From assembly GCA_024236075.1 (NCBI GenBank), contig JACKLE010000009.1:1-64000 (forward strand): DNA of 64,000 bases. The letters are read 5' to 3'. Positions 1 to 9,030 of this stretch are shown piece by piece (position 1 is the first letter of the stretch; the number at the start of each line of letters is the position of its first letter). Origin of the DNA: Alphaproteobacteria bacterium. Its GTDB lineage: Bacteria > Pseudomonadota > Alphaproteobacteria > JACAEB01. Below the pieces are notes generated by a model. The model was not told the origin of the DNA. It ran no database searches and saw nothing but the letters and a program-made list of their open reading frames with translations. The position numbers and the translations under genes were made by a program.

Positions 1-71
1 TTTGTAGTTAATGAAGGCGCGACTTCCAAGGCGCGCCGGCCCAAACCCTCGCTTAGATAGGGCGCCGGGAC

Positions 72-1502
72 CTAAGGCAAGGCGGGAACGGCCAGGAACT
101 CGCGTTCCTGGCGGCGCTCGATCCAAAAGAGGCCGGCGAGCAGCGGAACGATCCAGATGACCCGTGCCTGGTAGCGGTCGGTCGGAGCGGACAGGCCCCC
201 ACAAAGGGCGGCGTTGGCTAGGAGGCCGGCCAGCGCGATGGCCAGCATCTCCCGGTTGCGCCGGCCCCGCCTCAACCCGTCGCGGAACGCGAACAGCCCA
301 ATCGCGGCGACCGCAGCGATGACGCCGGCGTACTGAATCACCCCGAAAAAGTTCAGAATGGGCCGCTCTTCCAGCCTCTGGAACTCGCTGAGCACCAGCT
401 TCGGCGGGCGTCCGCTGTCCTTCACCAGATTGATGTCGGCCCATCGGAAGTCCGCGGTCCCAAAACGAAAGACCTGCCTGATGCCGTTTCGGGCGACGCT
501 CCAGCCCTGCTCCAGCGGGTAGGTGGCCATGACGCGCTTCAGGATCGCCATTTCCTCGGCGCGGATGCGGTCCATCTGCTCGGGCGTCGCACGGCGGGTG
601 ACCCCCGTGGAGCCGAAGAGGACGCCGGCGGCGGAGGACGGAAAGCCCTCCGGGTAGAGCTCGCAGATCGCGTATTTTTCGGTCGCGCAATGCGCCTCGA
701 GGTACTTCTTGCCGGGCCCGTCGCCGATCGAGCGCGCGAGCAGGATCGGCATGCGCTTGGGCGCCGTGCTCGGCTCCTCGAAGGCCACCGTGGACGCCAC
801 GAGGTTGAAGCCGAGCGAGAGGACGACCGGCGAGAAAGCGAGCGCGACGGCCTTCCAGCTCAGTCGCCGCTCGAGGAGCAGAAGGCCGCAGACGGCGAGC
901 GCAAGCGCCGTCGCGAGCGGCACATGGCTGTGATGGCTCGCTGCGCCGAGACCCGCAATGACGGCGAGCGCGAGGCTCGGCCAGAGCCCGAGCTCCTCCG
1001 CGCGCTGCACGATGAGCACGGCGAAGAGGATGAGAAGGCCGGCGAAGAGGTCCGGCATCAGATAGGCGGCGAACCAAGGCAGGCTCGTCAGCGCTGCCAT
1101 TCCGGCGAAGACGATGCCCCATTCCGGAAAGGTCACGCGCGTCGCGCTGAAAAGGAGCGAGATCATGAAGGCCGCGATGAGGCCCTGCGCGATGACCGTG
1201 CCGAACACGCCCAGCACCGGCGGCGAGGTGAGGTAGACGAAGATCGGATAGGCGATCGAGCGCAGATTGATGGCGCCGCCGCTGTCGCTCTCGGCGATCG
1301 CCTTGGCGCCGCCGCCCCCGCCGCCCTTGTGCGTGACCATCGATGTGACGATGTCGACCACCTTCGCCCCGACATTGTAGTAGCCGGGCGAGTCGAAGAA
1401 CATCAGCGGATTGCCGTCGATGGCCGCGGGCCACATGAGAAGCAAGGCGAAGGTCGCGAAAAAGCCTACCCGCCGACGATCCAGAGCCGTAGCAGACATC
1501 AT
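72..1502 (-). CDS. Polytopic inner-membrane protein of unknown function
   Basis: Unrecognised membrane protein of about 477 residues. Start taken at the first ATG of a tandem ATG-ATG pair (1502/1499), because the open frame further upstream (to 1643) encodes Arg-rich low-complexity sequence typical of an antisense shadow. Roughly ten hydrophobic segments are visible, with a hydrophilic central loop containing two Cys (AHCATEKYAICELYPEG). A six-Gly run lies in the first extracytoplasmic loop. The C-terminal segment around TDRYQARVIWIVPLLAGL resembles the end of GT39/oligosaccharyl-type polytopic glycosyltransferases, but I see no diagnostic catalytic motif, so a glycosyltransferase role is only a guess. 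It lies 151 bp downstream of uppP on the same strand, so a cell-envelope role is plausible. Confidence 0.75.
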   Translation of the reverse strand: MMSATALDRRRVGFFATFALLLMWPAAIDGNPLMFFDSPGYYNVGAKVVDIVTSMVTHKGGGGGGAKAIAESDSGGAINLRSIAYPIFVYLTSPPVLGVFGTVIAQGLIAAFMISLLFSATRVTFPEWGIVFAGMAALTSLPWFAAYLMPDLFAGLLILFAVLIVQRAEELGLWPSLALAVIAGLGAASHHSHVPLATALALAVCGLLLLERRLSWKAVALAFSPVVLSLGFNLVASTVAFEEPSTAPKRMPILLARSIGDGPGKKYLEAHCATEKYAICELYPEGFPSSAAGVLFGSTGVTRRATPEQMDRIRAEEMAILKRVMATYPLEQGWSVARNGIRQVFRFGTADFRWADINLVKDSGRPPKLVLSEFQRLEERPILNFFGVIQYAGVIAAVAAIGLFAFRDGLRRGRRNREMLAIALAGLLANAALCGGLSAPTDRYQARVIWIVPLLAGLFWIERRQEREFLAVPALP

Positions 1503-1653
1503 GTGAGCGGCCCCCCCGCCGCGACCCAGGCAAGCACGAACGACGTGCCCAGTCTCCGGCAGCTTGGGCCTGCCGAACAAGTCCCCCGTGAAAACCTCGC
1601 GATCGCGGCGCAGATCTCGGCGCGGTCGTCCATGCGGATCCACCCCATCCCGG

Positions 1654-2475
1654 TCAGCCCCGCATCGCGAAAGCCGCGAGCAGGAGAACGCTTCCCGCCG
1701 CGATGCGGTACCAGCCGAAGGGCTTCAGACCATAGCGTCCCACGAAGCCGATGAAGGTCTTCACGACGACATAGGCGACGGCGAAGGAGACGACGAAGCC
1801 GACCCCGATGACGATGGCCGCGCTCGAATCGAGGTGGTCCCAGCTCTTGTAGACGTCGAGCACGCTCGCCCCAAGCATGGTCGGCACCGCGAGATAGAAG
1901 GTGAACTCCGCGGCCGCCTTGCGGTCGACGCCGAGAAGCTCGCCCCCCAGAATCGTCGCTCCCGAGCGCGACACGCCCGGCAGGATCGCCAGGCACTGGC
2001 AAAGCCCGATCTGAAGGCATTTGCCGAACGGCAGGTTGTCGCCGTCCATGTAGCGCGGCTTCGGCGCGACGCGTTCCAGAACGAGGATCAGCAATCCGCC
2101 GAGAATGAGCGAGACGGCGATGACCCAGACCGAGACGGCCGGATTGAAGAGCACGTCCTTGATGAAGCCGTGGAGCAGCGCGCCCGCGACCGCCGCCGGA
2201 AGGAAGGCGATGAGAACGCCTAGCGCGAAGCGGCGCGCCTTGGGATCGCTCGGCAGGCCGAAAAGGACCCCGAAGAACTTCCGCCAATAGACCGCCACGA
2301 CGGACAGGATAGCGCCGAACTGAATGACGATCGGAAACACCTCGCCCGGCGGGCTGAAGCCCAGGACCTGCTCGGCGATAAGCAGATGCGCGGTGGACGA
2401 GACCGGAAGGAACTCGGTGAGACCCTCGACGAACCCGAGCAGGACGGCCTGAAAGAGCTCGGCGGGGCCGGGCAT
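1654..2475 (-). CDS. uppP: Undecaprenyl-diphosphatase UppP (BacA)
   Basis: Integral membrane phosphatase that recycles undecaprenyl diphosphate to the monophosphate carrier used for peptidoglycan and other envelope polymers. The protein is 273 residues, the normal family length. Both family signatures are present: EGLTEFLPVSSTAHL at residues 17-31, with the two catalytic Glu (E17, E21), and PGVSRSG at 166-172. Several hydrophobic helices follow. The gene stands alone on the minus strand, followed by the unknown membrane protein. Activity also underlies bacitracin resistance in this family. Confidence 0.96.
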   Translation of the reverse strand: MPGPAELFQAVLLGFVEGLTEFLPVSSTAHLLIAEQVLGFSPPGEVFPIVIQFGAILSVVAVYWRKFFGVLFGLPSDPKARRFALGVLIAFLPAAVAGALLHGFIKDVLFNPAVSVWVIAVSLILGGLLILVLERVAPKPRYMDGDNLPFGKCLQIGLCQCLAILPGVSRSGATILGGELLGVDRKAAAEFTFYLAVPTMLGASVLDVYKSWDHLDSSAAIVIGVGFVVSFAVAYVVVKTFIGFVGRYGLKPFGWYRIAAGSVLLLAAFAMRG

Positions 2476-2701
2476 GGACAGCTCACTCGAAAGAGAAACT
2501 CCGGGGCAACCGCCGTCCCCGCGCTTCTAGCATGCAGCGTCGCGGACGGTCACGATCACTTTAGAGCCCACGTCCGGCCAATTCGATGCGCTGAACGCCG
2601 CATGCGGCCTTGCGTTGGGACCGTACGGCGATCGGACGGCCGGGACCTGTCCCGAAATCGGCTGCAATTTGCGGACCGCGCTCCGCCGTCCGCCGGCCAG
2701 G

Positions 2702-2777
<76 letters not shown>

Positions 2778-2845
2778 TGCTACGGGGAGGGGCAGCACGT
2801 AGCAAAGTTGCCCCCTCCTGTCCAGATCGCCGGCCTGCGGCCGCC

Positions 2846-4009
2846 CTAGAACAGGAGGCTGTGCGAGCGCGGGATCTCCATCTGGCGATGGACGTGCACG
2901 CTCATGAGCAGGCCGAAGCCGAACATCAAGGTCATCATCGCCGTGCCGCCATAGGAGACGAGCGGTAGCGGCACGCCCACGACGGGAAGGACCCCCATCA
3001 CCATTCCGGTATTGATCGCGACGTAGAGGAAGAGGTTCAGCGTCACGCCGCTGGCGACGAGGCGGCCGAAATGGCTTCGCGAGCTGAGCGCGATCGCTAC
3101 GCCGTATCCGAGCACGATTATGTAGAGGACAAGGAGGAAGAGGCTCCCCATCAGGCCGAACTCCTCGGCGAGCATCGTGAAGATGAAGTCGGTCTGCTGC
3201 TCGGGCAGAAAGTTGAGGTGGCTCTGGGTGCCCTGCATGAAGCCCTTGCCCCAGATCCCGCCCGAGCCGAGCGCGATCTTTGCCTGCAGGATCTGATAGC
3301 CCGCCCCCTGAGGGTCCGCCATGGGATCGAGCATGGTGATGATGCGAAGGCGCTGATAGTCGTGCAGGCGCTCGTTCCAGAACCACTCGCCGAACGTCGC
3401 CACGAGCGAGGCCGCGGCAAGGCCCGCGCCGACGATGTAGCGCCATTGCAGCCCCGCCACGAAGACGACGCCGAGCCCGCCGGCGACGATGAGGATCGCG
3501 GTGCCGAGGTCGGGCTGCACGCCGACGAAGGCCGCCGGCGCGGCGATCATGGCGAGCGCCGGCAGCAGGAAGAGCGGGTTCGAGAGCTTCGCGAAATTGA
3601 GGCCGTGGAAGTAGCGCGCGAGGGCGAGGATGAGCGCGATCTTCATGAGCTCGGAAGGCTGCAGCGTCAGCGGCCCGAGATCGAGCCAGCGCCGCGACCC
3701 CTTGCCGATCTCGCCGAACAGGAAGACGGCGACCAGCAGGAGCAGCGCCGCGCCGTAGGCCGGATAGGCGAGGCTCATCCAGACGCGCAGGTCGATCATC
3801 GCGACGACGAGAAGGACCAGCACCCCCACGGCGAAGCGCAGCATCTGGCGCTCGGCCCAGGGGTCGAGCGAGCCGTCCGCCGCGGAATAGAGCATGGCGA
3901 AGCCGACGCAGGCGATCAGCGTAATGAAGAAGATGAGACCCCAATTGATCTCGAAGAGCTTCTCGCCTATGCGCGTCGGAAGGTCGGGATGGAAGGCGCT
4001 GTCGAACAT
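2846..4009 (-). CDS. rodA: Rod-shape peptidoglycan glycosyltransferase RodA
   Basis: SEDS-family lipid II polymerase of the elongasome; partner of the PBP2 transpeptidase encoded just upstream. 387 residues from the ATG at 4009, five bases after the mrdA stop, which implies translational coupling. The open frame continues 289 codons upstream, but that part is an antisense shadow of mrdA and was rejected. About ten transmembrane segments are visible, and the SEDS signature shows in the stretch around GTQSHLNFLPEQQTDFIFTM, with YGG and NTGMVMGVLPVVGVPLPLVS near the C-terminus. Last gene of the mreBCD-mrdA-rodA operon. Confidence 0.96.
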   Translation of the reverse strand: MFDSAFHPDLPTRIGEKLFEINWGLIFFITLIACVGFAMLYSAADGSLDPWAERQMLRFAVGVLVLLVVAMIDLRVWMSLAYPAYGAALLLLVAVFLFGEIGKGSRRWLDLGPLTLQPSELMKIALILALARYFHGLNFAKLSNPLFLLPALAMIAAPAAFVGVQPDLGTAILIVAGGLGVVFVAGLQWRYIVGAGLAAASLVATFGEWFWNERLHDYQRLRIITMLDPMADPQGAGYQILQAKIALGSGGIWGKGFMQGTQSHLNFLPEQQTDFIFTMLAEEFGLMGSLFLLVLYIIVLGYGVAIALSSRSHFGRLVASGVTLNLFLYVAINTGMVMGVLPVVGVPLPLVSYGGTAMMTLMFGFGLLMSVHVHRQMEIPRSHSLLF

Positions 4010-4014
4010 CCCCG

Positions 4015-5904
4015 TCACCGTCCGTCCTTGAGGGCGAGCGCCGTCGCCGGGCCCGCCGCGGCCATGGGCGAGAAGGTGGGCCGGCGCGCCGGGTCGCGGG
4101 TCAGGGCCTCGCGCATCACGTCGCGGGCCACGGGCGCGGCGGCCGACGAGCCGCCGCCGCCATGCTCGACGACAACGGCGATCGAGTAGCGCGGCGCGTC
4201 GGTGGGGCCGAAGCCGCAGAAGAGCGCATGGTCGCGCGACTCCCATGGAAGCTCGTCGTTCTTGAGGACCCCGGTGGCCCGCTCCGCGCGGGTGATCCGG
4301 CGCACCTGCGCCGTCCCCGTCTTGCCGCCCATGGAGAGGCCGGGACCGGTGAGGCGCGAGCCGAGCGCGGTACCGCGCGGCTCGTTCACGACCGCCGTCA
4401 TGGCCCGCAGAATGCGGTCGAGATAGGCGTGCTCGGCGCCGATCGAGGCCGCCTCGGAATGATCGTGCGTCACTCCGCCTACGGAGCGCACGAGGCGCGG
4501 CACGACCGCGAAGCCGCCATTGGCGATGCGCGCGGTCATGGTCGCGAGCTGGAGCGGCGAGACCTGAAGGAAGCCCTGGCCGATGCCCGTGTTGAGCGAG
4601 TCGTAGGTCTGCCACGCGCTCTTGAAATGGGAGAGCTTGTATTCCTTGGTCGGGACCCGCCCGGCCTTGGTGTAGGGCAGCGCGAAGCCGTAATCGGTCC
4701 CGAGCCCGAGCCGCATCGCGACCTCGGACATCTTGTCGATGCCGGTGCGCCGGGCAGCCTCGTAGAAATAGACGTCGCAGCTCTCCTTGATGCCGCGATG
4801 GAGGTCGACCGAGCCGTGGCCCTCCTTGCGCCAGCAATGGAAGACCGCGTCGCCGAGCTGGATCGCGCCGCCGCAATAGACGCCCTCCTCGGGACGCATC
4901 GACCCCGACTCGAGCGCGGCGAGCGCCGTCACGACCTTGAAGGTCGAGCCCGGCGGGAAGAGGCCCTTCGTGGCCTTGTTGTAGAGCGGCTGGTACGGAT
5001 CGTTCTGCCAGCCGCGATAGGTCTCGATGTCGACGCCGCGGTTGAAGAGGTTCGAATCGAAGCCCGGCTGCGAGACAAGCGCGACAAGTTCCCCGGTCGC
5101 CACGTCCATCACCACGATCGCCGCGCTCTCGCCGGCGACGCGATCGGCGGCGAACTTCTGGAGGCCCAAATCGAGCGTGAGCACGAGGTCGGCCCCCTGC
5201 TCTCCCGCCTCGCTGCGGATCTCGCGAATGAGGCGGCCGCTCGCGTCGACCTCCACGTCGCGGCCGCCGGCATGACCCCTCAGCTGCGGCTCGAAGGCGA
5301 GCTCGACGCCGTCCTTGCCGATGCGGAAGCCCGGAATGCGCAGCTCGGGCTCGGTGCCCTTGTCGTTTTCCGCCACCGGGCCCACGAAGCCGACGACATG
5401 CGAGAGGACCTCCGGATACGGATAGACGCGCGTGTCGCCCACATCGGGCTGGATGCCCGGGAAATCGAGGCCGTTGGCATTGAGATAGGCGAAGGTTTCC
5501 CAGTCGAGATTTTCGGCGATCAGGATCGGGACGAAGGCGCGGTTGCGCGCGATGTCGCGGCGGATCCGCCGGCGTGCGGCCTCGCCGAGCTCGATCGTGC
5601 CCGCGAGGCGGTCGAGCGTCTCCTCGACATGGCCCGCCTGCTCGGGCACGAGCATGATCCGGAAGTTCTGGACGTTCTTCGCGAGCTCGACGCCGAAGCG
5701 GTCGTAGATCGTGCCGCGGCGCGGCGCGATCAGGCGGCGGTCGATGCGGTTGTTCTCGGCGAGCATGCGATAGCGCTCGCCATTGGTGACCTGAAGCGTG
5801 AAGAGCCGCGCGGAGAGCCCGCCAAAGGTCGCGACTCCCGCGAGCGAGAGGAGCGCCGCCCGCCGCGAGAAGACCTGACCTCTGAGGCCGTCCTTGTCGT
5901 TCAT
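4015..5904 (-). CDS. mrdA: Penicillin-binding protein 2 (MrdA), elongasome transpeptidase
   Basis: Membrane-anchored D,D-transpeptidase that crosslinks side-wall peptidoglycan together with RodA. 629 residues, normal for PBP2. One N-terminal membrane anchor (about residues 15-37) is followed by the pedestal domain and the transpeptidase domain. Active-site motifs are all visible: STFK at 320-323 (nucleophile Ser320), SCD at 375-377, and KTG within GGKTGTAQV near residue 535. It lies between mreD (64 bp gap) and rodA (5 bp gap). Confidence 0.96.
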   Translation of the reverse strand: MNDKDGLRGQVFSRRAALLSLAGVATFGGLSARLFTLQVTNGERYRMLAENNRIDRRLIAPRRGTIYDRFGVELAKNVQNFRIMLVPEQAGHVEETLDRLAGTIELGEAARRRIRRDIARNRAFVPILIAENLDWETFAYLNANGLDFPGIQPDVGDTRVYPYPEVLSHVVGFVGPVAENDKGTEPELRIPGFRIGKDGVELAFEPQLRGHAGGRDVEVDASGRLIREIRSEAGEQGADLVLTLDLGLQKFAADRVAGESAAIVVMDVATGELVALVSQPGFDSNLFNRGVDIETYRGWQNDPYQPLYNKATKGLFPPGSTFKVVTALAALESGSMRPEEGVYCGGAIQLGDAVFHCWRKEGHGSVDLHRGIKESCDVYFYEAARRTGIDKMSEVAMRLGLGTDYGFALPYTKAGRVPTKEYKLSHFKSAWQTYDSLNTGIGQGFLQVSPLQLATMTARIANGGFAVVPRLVRSVGGVTHDHSEAASIGAEHAYLDRILRAMTAVVNEPRGTALGSRLTGPGLSMGGKTGTAQVRRITRAERATGVLKNDELPWESRDHALFCGFGPTDAPRYSIAVVVEHGGGGSSAAAPVARDVMREALTRDPARRPTFSPMAAAGPATALALKDGR

Positions 5905-5968
5905 CTACGCCTCACGCGCCTCGCGCCTCGTTCGCTCGCCCGCCCAGGGATGGGACGGCGAGCCTGTC

Positions 5969-6484
5969 TCATTCCGGGGCAGGAAGGCGCTCCTCGACGG
6001 CCGAGCACGCCATCGCCACCAGAGGAAAGCACGCCACCGTCAAGATCGCGTGGACGGCAACCGGCCCGACGTCGAGCCAAATCTGCGACCGCCAGCTCGC
6101 GCCCGCCCATGCGACGGCGAGGCCGATCGCCGTAGCGAAGCCGACCCCCACTAGCACGGGAAAGGCCGCCCGGCCAATGAAGAGCACGCGCTGCCAGAGG
6201 ACGAAGGCGTAGCCTGCAAGATAGGCCGCCGCCCACAGCCCCAACGGACCGCCTCCAATGAGGTCGTGCGCAAGGCCGGCGAGAAACACCGACAGCGGCG
6301 GGAAAAGATCCGGCCGCCTGAGGCCCCAATAGACCATGGCCGCGAAGCCGAAATTGGGCGAGAGCGCATAGGCGCCGAGGCTGCCGAGCGGAAGCGCGCT
6401 CGCCAGGATGAAGAGGACCACGAGCCCGAAGGGCACCGACAGGACGAGGAGCCTCAGTAACTGGGCCGAAATGGTCGCGTTCAT
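5969..6484 (-). CDS. mreD: Rod shape-determining protein MreD
   Basis: Small polytopic inner-membrane protein of the elongasome, 171 residues, with about five hydrophobic segments. MreD is poorly conserved in sequence; the call rests on size, hydrophobicity, the motif region PDLFPPLSVFLAGLAHDLIG (typical MreD positions), and position between mreC and mrdA. It starts 21 bp downstream of the mreC stop. Confidence 0.92.
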   Translation of the reverse strand: MNATISAQLLRLLVLSVPFGLVVLFILASALPLGSLGAYALSPNFGFAAMVYWGLRRPDLFPPLSVFLAGLAHDLIGGGPLGLWAAAYLAGYAFVLWQRVLFIGRAAFPVLVGVGFATAIGLAVAWAGASWRSQIWLDVGPVAVHAILTVACFPLVAMACSAVEERLPAPE

Positions 6485-6505
6485 GGCGGCCTCGCCCTCC
6501 CTCGC

Positions 6506-7654
6506 CTATTCGTCGAAGCCGACGGCGGCCGCGGGCTCTTGCGGCGGGGCCGCGACGGAGGGCGGCTCGCCCCCGTCCTCTACCTCGCCGGCGGCGGCCG
6601 GCGCGGAAGGCGGCGCGGCAACCGGCTCGGCCGGCGGGGCCTCCGCGGGCGCGGCGGCCGGCGTCGCGCTCGGCGGGGGAGGCGCGGCCCGGGCAGGAGG
6701 CTTTTCCGGGGGCGGCGCGCGGGCCTCGTCGGCGACGGCTTCCGGGGCGGCCGGCTTTTGCGGGCTCGCGCCGCGGCGCACCAGCGGCGGCGGCGGCGAG
6801 GCGTCCTCCGCCTTGATCTCCACCGGCACGCGATAGTCGATCACGCGGACGAGATCGGCGCTGGCCGGCCGCACGAACATTTCTACACGGAAGGTTCCGT
6901 CCTTCTCGCGTTCGCTGACGCGGCCGACGGGCAGGCCGCGCGGCAGCACGCCTCCGTCGTCGCTGGTCACGACGCGGTTTCCCGCCGCAACCTCGTTCTC
7001 GGCCGCGACATAGACGAGCCGCGGCTCGGACGTATTGTCGCCTACGAGAATGGCCGGCTGCATGCTGGGCTCGATCAGCACGGGCACGCGCGAATTGAGA
7101 TCGGTGAGGAGGAGGACGCGGGCCGCCTTCGCCCCGGCTCCGACGACGCGCCCGATGATGCCCTCGCCCGCCAGCACGGCCTGGCCTTTGCGCACGCCTT
7201 CGGTGCGCCCGACATTGACGAGAAGCGTATCGACGAACGGCCCGCCGGAATCCCCGACGACGCGGGCGGTCACATAGCGCGTCTCCTCGTTGAGCGAGAC
7301 GTTGAGCAGCGCCTCGTAGCGCGCGAGCAGGCGCTGCTGGGATTCGGCAAGCTGCTTCCAGGCGAGCAGGCGGTCGACCTCGGCGCGCAGGCGCTGGTTC
7401 TCCTCGTGCACGTGCATGAACTCGCCGACGTCGGAGAAAACCTCCCCGACGGCGTGCAGGGGACCGGAGAAGAATTCGAGGATCGGACGGGCCGCGTCGG
7501 TGATCGCATCGCGCGCCTGCTCCAGCACATAGGCTTCGGCCCGGTCGAGCGCGAGCATCAGCGTCGAGAGCGCCATGAGCACGATCAGCGTCAGCCGCAG
7601 CGAGAAGACGCGGAACGGCAGCACGATCCCTTTGGAGGGGGCAAGCCGGCTCAT
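6506..7654 (-). CDS. mreC: Rod shape-determining protein MreC with long Pro/Ala-rich tail
   Basis: Bitopic periplasmic scaffold that links MreB filaments to the wall synthases. 382 residues: one N-terminal membrane helix (about 14-35), a coiled coil (about 78-115, HEENQRLRAEVDRLL), then the beta-rich core to about residue 275. The last 100 residues are low-complexity and rich in Pro, Ala and Glu, with no predicted fold, and make the protein longer than a minimal MreC. It follows mreB after a 75 bp gap. Confidence 0.95.
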   Translation of the reverse strand: MSRLAPSKGIVLPFRVFSLRLTLIVLMALSTLMLALDRAEAYVLEQARDAITDAARPILEFFSGPLHAVGEVFSDVGEFMHVHEENQRLRAEVDRLLAWKQLAESQQRLLARYEALLNVSLNEETRYVTARVVGDSGGPFVDTLLVNVGRTEGVRKGQAVLAGEGIIGRVVGAGAKAARVLLLTDLNSRVPVLIEPSMQPAILVGDNTSEPRLVYVAAENEVAAGNRVVTSDDGGVLPRGLPVGRVSEREKDGTFRVEMFVRPASADLVRVIDYRVPVEIKAEDASPPPPLVRRGASPQKPAAPEAVADEARAPPPEKPPARAAPPPPSATPAAAPAEAPPAEPVAAPPSAPAAAGEVEDGGEPPSVAAPPQEPAAAVGFDE

Positions 7655-7729
7655 CGTTCAAGACACCCCTGCGACACCGCCCGACAGGTCTTGCGCCCGT
7701 GCGTGGCGTGCGCCGTCAAAACGTTCCGC

Positions 7730-8770
7730 TCAGTAGGCGGTGGAAAGCACATGCTTCATCATCTTCGGGTGCTCGAGCACCTTGCCCGTGCCGAGCGCGA
7801 CGCACGACAAAGGCTCGTCGGCGATCGACACGGGAAGGCCCGTCTCGTCGCGCAGAACCTCGTCGAGATTGCCCAGAAGCGCGCCGCCTCCCGTGAGCAC
7901 GATGCCCTTGTCGACGATGTCGGCGGCGAGCTCGGGCGGAGTCGCCTCGAGCGCGACCTTCACCGCCTCGACGATGGCGCCGACGGGCTCGGTCAGCGCC
8001 TCGGCGATCTGGCGCTGGCTCACCGTGATCTCGCGCGGCACGCCGTTCATGAGGTCGCGGCCCTTGATCTGCAGCGTCTTGCCGGAGCCGTCGGGCGGCG
8101 GGCAGGCCGAGCCGATCTCCTTCTTGATGCGCTCGGCCGTCGCCTCGCCGATGAGGAGGTTATGGTTGCGCCGGATGTAGGCGACGATCGCCTCGTCCAT
8201 CTTGTCGCCGCCGACGCGCACGGACCGGGCATAGACGATGCCGCCGAGCGAGAGCACCGCGACCTCGGTCGTGCCGCCGCCGATGTCGACGACCATGGAG
8301 CCGGTGGGCTCGGTCACCGGAAGGCCGGCGCCGATCGCGGCGGCCATCGGCTCCTCGATGAGGCGGACCTTCCGCGCGCCGGCCGAGAGGGCGGATTCCT
8401 GAATGGCGCGGCGCTCGACCGCGGTCGAGCCCGAGGGCACGCAGACAATGATCATGGGGTTCGCGAAGGAGCGGCGATTATGCACCTTGCGGATGAAGTG
8501 CTTGATCATCTCCTCGGCGATCTCGAAATCGGCGATGACGCCGTCGCGCATGGGGCGGATCGCCTCGATGTCGCCCGGCGTGCGGCCGAGCATCATCTTG
8601 GCCTCGTCGCCGACGGCGAGCACCTGCTTGCGCCCGCCCTGATTGCGGATCGCGACGACGGAGGGCGCATTCAGCACGATGCCCCGCCCCGCCACATAGA
8701 CGAGCGTGTTGGCCGTCCCGAGGTCGATGGCCATATCCGAGGACAACATGCCGAGCAGGTTTGACAGCAT
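7730..8770 (-). CDS. mreB: Actin-like rod-shape protein MreB
   Basis: Cytoplasmic actin homologue that forms membrane-bound filaments directing lateral wall growth. 346 residues, the family length. ATP-fold motifs are visible: MAIDLGTANTLVYV near the N-terminus (phosphate 1), MVVDIGGGTTEVAVLSLGG (phosphate 2) and GIVLTGGGALLGNLDEVL (adenosine motif). First gene of the mreBCD-mrdA-rodA operon; a candidate promoter lies 76-103 bp upstream of the start. Confidence 0.98.
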   Translation of the reverse strand: MLSNLLGMLSSDMAIDLGTANTLVYVAGRGIVLNAPSVVAIRNQGGRKQVLAVGDEAKMMLGRTPGDIEAIRPMRDGVIADFEIAEEMIKHFIRKVHNRRSFANPMIIVCVPSGSTAVERRAIQESALSAGARKVRLIEEPMAAAIGAGLPVTEPTGSMVVDIGGGTTEVAVLSLGGIVYARSVRVGGDKMDEAIVAYIRRNHNLLIGEATAERIKKEIGSACPPPDGSGKTLQIKGRDLMNGVPREITVSQRQIAEALTEPVGAIVEAVKVALEATPPELAADIVDKGIVLTGGGALLGNLDEVLRDETGLPVSIADEPLSCVALGTGKVLEHPKMMKHVLSTAY

Positions 8771-8845
8771 GGACGGGCGATCCTGTGTTTCGAGGGGTGG
8801 AACCTGTCGCGGCGCGGCGATCGTCAGCGCGTCTTGGTTAACACA

Positions 8846-8873
8846 CTCATACTACGGTGAATGCCTCACGCAA
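8846..8873 (-). promoter_or_regulatory. Candidate promoter of the mre operon
   Basis: On the minus strand, TTGCGT (8873-8868) and TATGAG (8851-8846) are separated by 16 bp and point towards mreB. This is the best sigma-70-like match in the 260-bp gap between leuA and mreB. The rest of that gap holds a GGGCCGGC/GCCGGCCC hairpin at about 8973-8993 without a T-tract, which may end the leuA transcript. Confidence 0.4.
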
Positions 8874-9030
8874 GCATGGCGAAATTTGGTTGACGCGGCG
8901 CTAACTCCGCGTGGGGAAAGCGCTCCTGCGCGCGCTCCGTGTGCGGAGGCGCGAGGGCCCGGAGGGCGCGAGCGGGCCGGCGCAGGCCGGCCCGTCCGGT
9001 CGTCGATTACGGTCGGCCGATGGGGGGCCT

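Noticed and set aside
1303..1325. The Gly-run in the first membrane protein as a frameshift or phase-variable tract
   Set aside because: The run is GCC/GCG codon mixed rather than a homopolymer, and the frame is intact on both sides.
4010..4876. Extension of rodA upstream by 289 codons
   Set aside because: The extra part lies entirely opposite or within mrdA and is Arg-rich; rodA starts normally at 4009.
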